Source: Deltaproteobacteria bacterium (GTDB lineage Bacteria; Desulfobacterota; GWC2-55-46; S146-70). Taken from it: 5,432 nt of DNA. The DNA is taken from the NCBI GenBank assembly GCA_015492395.1, contig WGFD01000101.1, forward strand, positions 1-5,432, given 5' to 3'. The notes under the pieces were generated by a model. The model was not told the origin of the DNA. It did no database searches and saw nothing but the letters and a program-made list of their open reading frames with translations. The position numbers and the translations under genes were made by a program. This document shows positions 1-4,443 of this stretch, in pieces. Each line of letters opens with the position of its first letter. Within the stretch, counting starts at the first letter, position 1.

Positions 1-1
1 C

Positions 2-688
2 AGAAAGCTTATGGATGACATGAATATAGACTTGAAAGGATCCGGAGAGGAGGCTGCCAGGCTGGCCAATGAGGGGAAGACCCCCATGTTTATAGCCAAG
101 GGCAAGGCGCTGATGGGTATCATAGCCGTTGCGGATGTCCTGAAAGAGAACAGCGAAAAGGAAATTAAAGAGATTCACAAACTGGGGATAAAAGTGGCTA
201 TGCTCACGGGCGATAACAAGAGAACCGCAGAGGCGATTGCCCGTAAGGTGGGCATCGACCGCGTACTGGCGGAGGTCCTGCCGGAAGACAAGTCCAAGGA
301 GATAAAAAAACTCCAGGATGAAGGGTATAAAGTGGCCATGGTGGGCGACGGGATCAACGACGCCCCCGCGCTTACACAGTCGGATGTTGGTATAGCCATC
401 GGCGCCGGTACGGACGTGGCTATGGAATCGGCAAGGATCGTTCTGATGAAAAGCGACATCCTCGATGTGGTTAAGGCATACAAGCTAAGCGCGGCGACCT
501 TGAGGAACATCAAAGAGAACCTATTCTGGGCATTCGCCTACAATACCACCGGCATCCCGATTGCGGCAGGCGTTCTTTACCCCTTCTTTGGTTTTCTTTT
601 AAGCCCGGTAATAGCAGCGGCGGCAATGGCTCTTTCATCACTCTCGGTGGTTTCCAATGCCTTGAGGTTGAAAAGGGTGAAGTTATAA
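2..688 (+). CDS. copA: Cu+-exporting P1B-type ATPase, C-terminal part (5' end outside window)
   Basis: Partial gene. The frame is open to the left edge and the residues before the first Met (RKL) fit the CopA nucleotide-binding domain, so the ATG at 11 is internal rather than the start. Numbering from that Met: TGDN at 66-69 and GDGINDAP at 112-119 are the P-domain hinge motifs that bind Mg2+ and phosphate. Two hydrophobic segments follow (about 171-198 and 199-217). The first carries Tyr-Asn (177-178) and the second Met-x-x-Ser-Ser (206-210), the known transmembrane Cu+-site signature of CopA (P1B-1), which argues against a Zn/Cd/Pb pump. The phosphorylated DKTGT aspartate, the CPC motif and any N-terminal metal-binding domain lie outside the window. 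The protein sits in the inner membrane and exports cytosolic Cu+ (or Ag+) at the cost of ATP. It is followed by two genes carrying YHS metal-binding domains, which supports a copper locus. No convincing terminator hairpin follows the stop. Confidence 0.95.
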   Translation, partial: RKLMDDMNIDLKGSGEEAARLANEGKTPMFIAKGKALMGIIAVADVLKENSEKEIKEIHKLGIKVAMLTGDNKRTAEAIARKVGIDRVLAEVLPEDKSKEIKKLQDEGYKVAMVGDGINDAPALTQSDVGIAIGAGTDVAMESARIVLMKSDILDVVKAYKLSAATLRNIKENLFWAFAYNTTGIPIAAGVLYPFFGFLLSPVIAAAAMALSSLSVVSNALRLKRVKL

Positions 689-780
689 CATCCTGGGCTT
701 GGAGATAGGGGCAGTAGTTCATATTCTGTCTCAACACCTTATGACAGATGAGATGTCGTGTAAATACAAAACACAGAGAA

Positions 781-786
781 AGGAGG
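781..786 (+). promoter_or_regulatory. Shine-Dalgarno AGGAGG before a 17-codon ORF
   Basis: A perfect AGGAGG ends 7 bases before the ATG at 794. The spacing is ideal for translation initiation, although the ORF that follows is only 17 codons long. This is the main reason to suspect that a real or formerly real small gene or leader peptide starts here. Confidence 0.45.
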
Positions 787-793
787 AGAAAAG

Positions 794-847
794 ATGAGAA
801 GACGCTTCATGATACCAAGAGTGGCACACTGCGGAGAAGGCCACTGA
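794..847 (+). CDS. Possible 17-residue leader peptide or start of a decayed small gene
   Basis: The frame reads MRRRFMIPRVAHCGEGH and then stops at TGA 845-847. Support comes from the ideally spaced AGGAGG at 781-786. Against it are the very short length and lack of any recognised motif beyond one Cys and two His. A +1 shift near position 812 would join the start to a second open stretch (813-911, containing EWHTAEKATEVGPGHDLKLP) whose TGA overlaps the ATG of the YHS gene as ATGA. This may be a frameshifted small gene of about 38 codons, a leader peptide, or chance. No function is proposed. Confidence 0.2.
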   Translation: MRRRFMIPRVAHCGEGH

Positions 848-892
848 AGTCGGTCCCGGGCATGACCTTAAACTGCCCGCCAATAAAGACAG

Positions 893-898
893 AGGAGG
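893..898 (+). promoter_or_regulatory. Ribosome binding site of the small YHS gene
   Basis: A perfect AGGAGG lies 9 bases before the ATG at 908. It fixes the start of a gene that is otherwise short enough to be overlooked. Confidence 0.8.
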
Positions 899-907
899 CA
901 TATCATT

Positions 908-1054
908 ATGAGCAAAGACCCTGTATGCGGTATGGAAGTACATGATGAGCGCTTCTGCAGTACATATAAAGGGATGAAGTATTGCTTCTGCTCATCGAGT
1001 TGCATGAAAAAGTTCAAGGAGAACCCGTCCAGATACGTGGAAGCGGAGAAGTAG
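908..1054 (+). CDS. Small stand-alone YHS/TRASH-type metal-binding protein (48 aa)
   Basis: A complete 48-residue protein made of a single YHS domain. It opens with the family signature DPVCGMEV (residues 4-11), has the aromatic/Cys core KYCFCSSSC (24-32), and ends with a KFKENPSRY segment (35-43) typical of the fold. Cys7, Cys28 and Cys32 give C-x20-C-x3-C, which fits the TRASH spacing (C-x19-22-C-x3-C) associated with metal sensing and trafficking. Cys17 and Cys26 are extra possible ligands. It has no signal peptide or membrane segment, so it is probably cytosolic. The start is fixed by AGGAGG at 893-898. It lies between the Cu+ ATPase and a flavoprotein that begins with the same kind of domain (KDPVC-MEV in both), so a copper-binding or chaperone role is likely but inferred. 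YHS domains are also known fused to heavy-metal ATPases, which fits. The bound metal cannot be read from sequence. Confidence 0.85.
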   Translation: MSKDPVCGMEVHDERFCSTYKGMKYCFCSSSCMKKFKENPSRYVEAEK

Positions 1055-1224
1055 GAACGGCGTTGCTGAGGCATTTCTTGCATTTGGGCAGGGGGACCCA
1101 GTCTACGCTCATAATATTCTGACTGGCGGACTTCCGGGGGTGGTGCTGGCAGGGTAGATGCCGTTTTCCATCTATCAGATATGATTTCCCGTCCATGAGT
1201 TTTGAAATAAGGAGTTGACAAACC
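1055..1224 (+). other. Intergenic gap before the YHS-flavoprotein
   Basis: There are 170 bases with no convincing reading frame. A weak inverted repeat pairs CCAGTC (1098-1103) with GACTGG (1121-1126) across a 17-base loop. It has no T-run, so it is not a good intrinsic terminator. The right end carries the ribosome binding site AAGGAG (1209-1214). No strong promoter is visible. Confidence 0.5.
1209..1214 (+). promoter_or_regulatory. Ribosome binding site of the YHS-flavoprotein gene
   Basis: AAGGAG lies 10 bases before the ATG at 1225. It supports a start that includes the N-terminal YHS domain, so the fusion is not an artefact of choosing too early a start codon. Confidence 0.75.
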
Positions 1225-2286
1225 ATGCAAAAAGATCCTGTATGCAGAATGGAGGTCAATGAAGACGAGGCTGTTGTTACAGAATATGACAGCAAGGTGA
1301 TCTACTTTTGTTCAGAAGGTTGCAAAGATGCCTTTTTAAAAGAAAAGGCTTCAAAGCCTCCGCGTGCATCCTGTGATCTCATAATAGTAGGCGGCGGACC
1401 AGCCGGGCTGACTGCGGGTGTGTATGCCGCATCGCTTAAGGTAGACGCCTTCCTTATTACCAAAGATCTAGGTGGACAGGCTGTCGACAGCACGAAGATA
1501 AAGAACTATATGGGGTATGACTTTATAACCGGTCCAGAATTGATCGAGAAATTCAAATATCAGTTGATCCATTCACATTATATAGACCACTTGATAAGTG
1601 AGGTGGAAAAGATCGAACCTGCCGAAGGTGGATTCAACGTTACTACGGCGGAACTGAAAAAATATTTTGCTAAGACACTTATAATTGCGACCGGGATGAC
1701 AAGGAGAAGGCTGAATGTAAAAGGCGAAGAGAAATTTCAGCGAAAGGGTATATTTTATGGACATATTCAGGATCTCTCCTTTGTTCATGGCGAAGACGTC
1801 GCAATCATTGGCGGAGGGAACTCGGCGCTGCAGATTGCAGAAAACCTTCATACTGTCGCAAAGAATATTCATATTATATCCGATGCCGCGCTCACTGCGG
1901 ACGCCATGGCGATCGAACGTGTTAGTAAGTTTGAAAACCTGGAAAAGTATGAAGACTATAAGGTGCTTGAATTTATCGGAATGGAAACACTCGATCGTAT
2001 TATTTTAAGGAAAAAGGGAGAAGAGAAGGTATCTGTGATTCCAGTAAAAGGCGCCTTTATAGCCATAGGGCTTCAGCCCAATACATCTTTAATTTCTGGC
2101 ATTCTTGACCTTAATGAAAATGGAGAGGTGATAATAAATCCTGACTGTTCGACTGCTTATCCTGGAATATTTGCTACAGGAGATGTTACAAATGCTTTCG
2201 GAAAACGGATAATTATTGCCTCCGGTGAGGGAGCGAAGGCCGCCATGGCGGCAAGGCAGTATCTGCTGAACTTGTCGAAAGATTGA
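1225..2286 (+). CDS. YHS domain fused to thioredoxin-reductase-like FAD/NAD(P) oxidoreductase lacking CxxC
   Basis: A complete 353-residue, two-part cytosolic protein. Residues 3-40 form a YHS/TRASH-type metal-binding domain (DPVC at 4-7, YFCSEGC at 27-33; Cys7, Cys29, Cys33 give C-x21-C-x3-C). Residues 50-353 (about 304 aa, near thioredoxin reductase length) form a two-dinucleotide-domain flavoprotein: FAD Rossmann motif VGGGPAG (55-61), ATG (155-157), second Rossmann motif IGGGNSA (195-201), and C-terminal FAD motif GIFATGDV (314-321). Where thioredoxin reductase has YCATCDG before the second Rossmann motif, this protein has YGHIQDL (178-184), so both redox cysteines are missing. The HRRxxxR NADPH-binding segment is also absent (IISDAALTAD at 217-226). 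It is therefore unlikely to reduce thioredoxin; ferredoxin/flavodoxin-NAD(P)+ reductase-like or metal-linked electron transfer are alternatives. Position beside copA and a second YHS gene suggests a metal role (inference). The HD-GYP gene follows after 33 bases, probably co-transcribed. Confidence 0.9.
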   Translation: MQKDPVCRMEVNEDEAVVTEYDSKVIYFCSEGCKDAFLKEKASKPPRASCDLIIVGGGPAGLTAGVYAASLKVDAFLITKDLGGQAVDSTKIKNYMGYDFITGPELIEKFKYQLIHSHYIDHLISEVEKIEPAEGGFNVTTAELKKYFAKTLIIATGMTRRRLNVKGEEKFQRKGIFYGHIQDLSFVHGEDVAIIGGGNSALQIAENLHTVAKNIHIISDAALTADAMAIERVSKFENLEKYEDYKVLEFIGMETLDRIILRKKGEEKVSVIPVKGAFIAIGLQPNTSLISGILDLNENGEVIINPDCSTAYPGIFATGDVTNAFGKRIIIASGEGAKAAMAARQYLLNLSKD

Positions 2287-2319
2287 TTATTATGGATCAG
2301 GAAAGCCGGCATTCTGGAT

Positions 2320-3495
2320 ATGGCAATATATGTGCCGCAGTGGCTGGCGATAAGACAAAACAAAGCGTGTATGACTGGTAAGAAAGTTATAAATTCCTTA
2401 AGAATGCTTCACGACCTGTCAAAGACGATAAACTCCACACTTAATATCTATGAGGTTGTGGAAATCGTCATGGAAAAGACATCGAGGCTCATGAGGACGG
2501 ATAAGGTGCTTATACTGCTCCTGGACAGGGAAAAGAGTATTCTGACCGTCCACAGCTCTCTGGGTTTTGAAGAGGGAGAGTTACGTGTAAAACGTTTCCA
2601 TGATGTCGAATCGTTCGACCACTGTATCGTACACAGGGGCACGGTGATAACCCTGAAGGAAATCCTGCCGGAGGAAGAGTACCGGGAGTTGACCGTAGAC
2701 ATGCCTTTTCTTGCAGAAATAGTTCTTGCTCCACTTGAGATTAAGGGAAGGGCTTACGGTCTCCTCGGAATATCAGGCGGCAAACGAAAATTCTCACAGG
2801 TAGAACTGGAGATACTCTGCTCGCTGGCTAGCCAGTCTGCCGTGGCAATGGAAAACGCCAATCTGTACAAGAGATTGCAGGATACCTTTCTGCATACGGC
2901 TGAAGCGCTGGCGGAGGCCGTCAACAGCCGCGATCCATACACAGGAGGACATGCAGGGAGGGTCATGGACTACTCACTCCATTTTGCTGATGCTCTTGAT
3001 TTGTCTGAGGGGAAAAAAGAAGAATTGAAGCTTGCCGCACTCCTTCACGACATAGGCAAAATAGGCGTAGATGATGCCATATTGAGAAAAGGAGGAGTTC
3101 TCACTGAAAGGGAAGAGCTTTCGATGAGAAAACACCCTGAGATAGGGGCAAGGATACTGGGCTTTGTTAAAGAGATGCGGGAGGTGGTGCCTGGCGTGTG
3201 CTACCACCACGAACGGTTCGACGGGACCGGCTACCCGGAAGGACTTAAGGGAGAAGATATCCCGCTTTATGCCAGAATAGTAGCGATAGCCGACGCCTTC
3301 GATGCCCTGACAACCGACAGGCCCTACAGGAAGGCCATAGATAAGGAGGCAGCGATCGAAGAGTTGATTTTGGACGGAGGCGCACACTTCGACCCCTTTC
3401 TCGTAGATGCCTTCTGTAAAAGTGTTATCGGTGAATTCGGTGCAAAGGACTCCAAGCATGACCACTTACAGCGGCCGAGTGGAAAAAGATTATAA
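2320..3495 (+). CDS. GAF-HD-GYP protein, predicted cyclic-di-GMP phosphodiesterase
   Basis: A 391-residue soluble sensor-effector protein. An N-terminal GAF domain spans about residues 28-180 (begins LRMLHDLSKTINSTL, ends with the SQSAVAMENANLY helix). A short linker leads to an HD-GYP domain at about 190-375. Its metal and catalytic residues look intact: His211, HDIGK (243-247), the KHPEIGARIL helix (271-280), HHE (296-298), DGTGYPEGL (301-309), then ARIVAIADAFDAL (318-330) and RPYR (334-337). The family hydrolyses cyclic-di-GMP to pGpG and/or GMP at a two- or three-metal centre; activity here is predicted. The GAF domain presumably senses a ligand or redox state, which is unknown. No membrane segment is seen. 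The start is uncertain: the ATG at 2320 has no well-placed ribosome site, and ATG 2371 (residue 18) or 2404 (residue 29) would still keep the GAF core. It follows the flavoprotein by 33 bases and precedes the methyltransferase by 65, so one operon is plausible. Confidence 0.9.
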   Translation: MAIYVPQWLAIRQNKACMTGKKVINSLRMLHDLSKTINSTLNIYEVVEIVMEKTSRLMRTDKVLILLLDREKSILTVHSSLGFEEGELRVKRFHDVESFDHCIVHRGTVITLKEILPEEEYRELTVDMPFLAEIVLAPLEIKGRAYGLLGISGGKRKFSQVELEILCSLASQSAVAMENANLYKRLQDTFLHTAEALAEAVNSRDPYTGGHAGRVMDYSLHFADALDLSEGKKEELKLAALLHDIGKIGVDDAILRKGGVLTEREELSMRKHPEIGARILGFVKEMREVVPGVCYHHERFDGTGYPEGLKGEDIPLYARIVAIADAFDALTTDRPYRKAIDKEAAIEELILDGGAHFDPFLVDAFCKSVIGEFGAKDSKHDHLQRPSGKRL

Positions 3496-3550
3496 GAAAA
3501 GTCACGAATATCACCACTGCAAGAATAGACACTGAAAAAGCTTAATGAAA

Positions 3551-3555
3551 AGGAG
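3551..3555 (+). promoter_or_regulatory. Ribosome binding site of the methyltransferase gene
   Basis: AGGAG within AAAAGGAGAGG lies 5 bases before the ATG at 3561 and decides that start. Confidence 0.75.
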
Positions 3556-3560
3556 AGGTT

Positions 3561-4220
3561 ATGGAAAGCGGCCAACCAATATTAGGAGGCACATGGGCTA
3601 TTACCATAATTATGGTGGTAATAGCCTCGTGGGTGGTTTTTAAGTATCTGGTCCCGAAGGGTTTTAAGGAGTGGGGGAATGTGGGGCTGATCCAGGCTTT
3701 TATTATTGCACTCTATGCCGAGATGTATGGTTTTCCTCTGACCATCTATCTCCTGACAACATTTTTGGGATTCGATATCCCATGGCTCCATGTAAACGGC
3801 CATCTGTGGGCGTCACTCTTTGGAGGAGGCACAGGGATGGCCATGCTGGAGATGATTGTGGGGTATGCCTTCGTTTTCCTCGGCCTCTCATTGATTGCCA
3901 GAGGGTGGAAGCAGATTTATGCGGCCAGAAAAGAGGAAAGGCTTGTGACAGACGGCATTTACGGGTATATAAGGCATCCCCAGTATACGGGCATATTTCT
4001 GGCTATCTTCGGACAGTTAATCCACTGGCCTACCATTCCGACCCTGGTATTGTTCCCGGCAATCTTCGTTGCCTACTACACCCTTGCCAGAAAAGAGGAG
4101 AAGATCATGATTGAAAGGTTTGGAGATGAATACAGAGACTATGTGAAGAGGGTGCCCATGTTTGTGCCGAAATGGGAGGAAAGCATAGAGGCTATATTTA
4201 AAAGAGAGAATTCAGCATAA
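3561..4220 (+). CDS. Integral membrane methyltransferase, isoprenylcysteine carboxyl methyltransferase (ICMT/CzcN-like) family
   Basis: A complete 219-residue inner-membrane protein. Hydrophobic segments lie at about 11-31, 41-70 (probably two passes), 93-113 and 143-176 (probably a hairpin). The conserved C-terminal block of the ICMT/PEMT-type methyltransferases is present: LVTDGIYGYIRHPQYTG (128-144) with the RHP triplet at 138-140, the glutamates after LARKEEK (175-181), and RFGDEYRDYVKRVPMFVPKW (186-205), which closes the S-adenosylmethionine site in the family. Bacterial members methylate lipids or small or unknown substrates; true isoprenylcysteine processing is not expected here. CzcN and NccN of Cd/Zn/Co/Ni resistance operons belong to this family, so a neighbour of a copper ATPase fits a metal-resistance setting, although substrate and role are unproven. 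All nine arginines use AGA or AGG, matching the upstream genes and unlike the gene downstream. A good ribosome site lies just upstream. Confidence 0.88.
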   Translation: MESGQPILGGTWAITIIMVVIASWVVFKYLVPKGFKEWGNVGLIQAFIIALYAEMYGFPLTIYLLTTFLGFDIPWLHVNGHLWASLFGGGTGMAMLEMIVGYAFVFLGLSLIARGWKQIYAARKEERLVTDGIYGYIRHPQYTGIFLAIFGQLIHWPTIPTLVLFPAIFVAYYTLARKEEKIMIERFGDEYRDYVKRVPMFVPKWEESIEAIFKRENSA

Positions 4221-4443
4221 GGGTTATAAAGAGAGATATCCAATTGAGTTCCGGTATTTATATGAATCTTGCCCTGCCGGAGGAGACCACGGCCTTCATG
4301 AGAGATCTTCAAGCAAGGGATGGAGAAGGTGTTTGCGCCACTCTATAGGCGCCGAGCTTTCCGCCATTCAGTGGTTGAAAAAAGTCATGGGCAGTGAAAT
4401 CTGCAAATGTATGGGGGCGTCTAAATCTCAGCATACTGCTGCG
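4221..4443 (+). other. Gap between the methyltransferase and the PLD-family gene; probable compositional boundary
   Basis: There are 223 bases with no convincing gene and no terminator hairpin. Two short frames could be remnants or chance: 4262-4345 (28 codons, begins MNLALPEETTAF) and 4320-4397 (25 codons, begins MEKVFAPLYRRR). The frame of the downstream gene is free of stops from 4147 onward and contains ATGs at 4387 and 4411, plus a TTG at 4333 that lies 7 bases after GGAG, so that gene might start earlier than annotated. Arginine codon use changes across this gap. Confidence 0.45.

Larger units (their letters stand above)
689..907 (+). other. Intergenic gap with strong SD and broken small frames
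   Basis: This 219-base stretch lies between copA and the small YHS gene. It has no long convincing reading frame, no clear hairpin plus T-run terminator and no good sigma-70 promoter (the best pair, TTGGAG and TATTCT around 699-727, matches poorly). It does hold a strong AGGAGG at 781-786 followed by a short ORF (794-847). A stop-free stretch in another frame, from 813, ends at a TGA (909-911) that overlaps the next gene's ATG. These could be remnants of a small decayed gene. Confidence 0.5.

Noticed and set aside
748..945. 65-codon plus-strand frame and a 70-codon minus-strand frame (731-943) covering the start of the small YHS gene
   Set aside because: Their products are low-complexity or motif-free and conflict with the YHS protein, which has a perfect ribosome site and family signature.
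1098..1126. Inverted repeat CCAGTC/GACTGG
   Set aside because: The 6-bp stem with a 17-base loop and no T-run is too weak for a terminator or a confident operator.
1215..1220. Perfect TTGACA, resembling a -35 box
   Set aside because: It lies between the ribosome binding site and ATG of the YHS-flavoprotein gene; a promoter there would start transcription inside the gene, and no good -10 follows at the right distance.
2292..2381. 29-codon ORF between the flavoprotein and HD-GYP genes
   Set aside because: It has no ribosome site or motif and overlaps the likely N-terminus of the HD-GYP gene.
2974..3465. 163-codon open frame on the minus strand
   Set aside because: It lies wholly inside the HD-GYP gene, whose frame has unmistakable family motifs; the antisense frame has no recognisable domain.
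3671..4114. 147-codon open frame on the plus strand
   Set aside because: It is a shadow of the methyltransferase gene, which carries the RHP and closing motifs in the correct frame.
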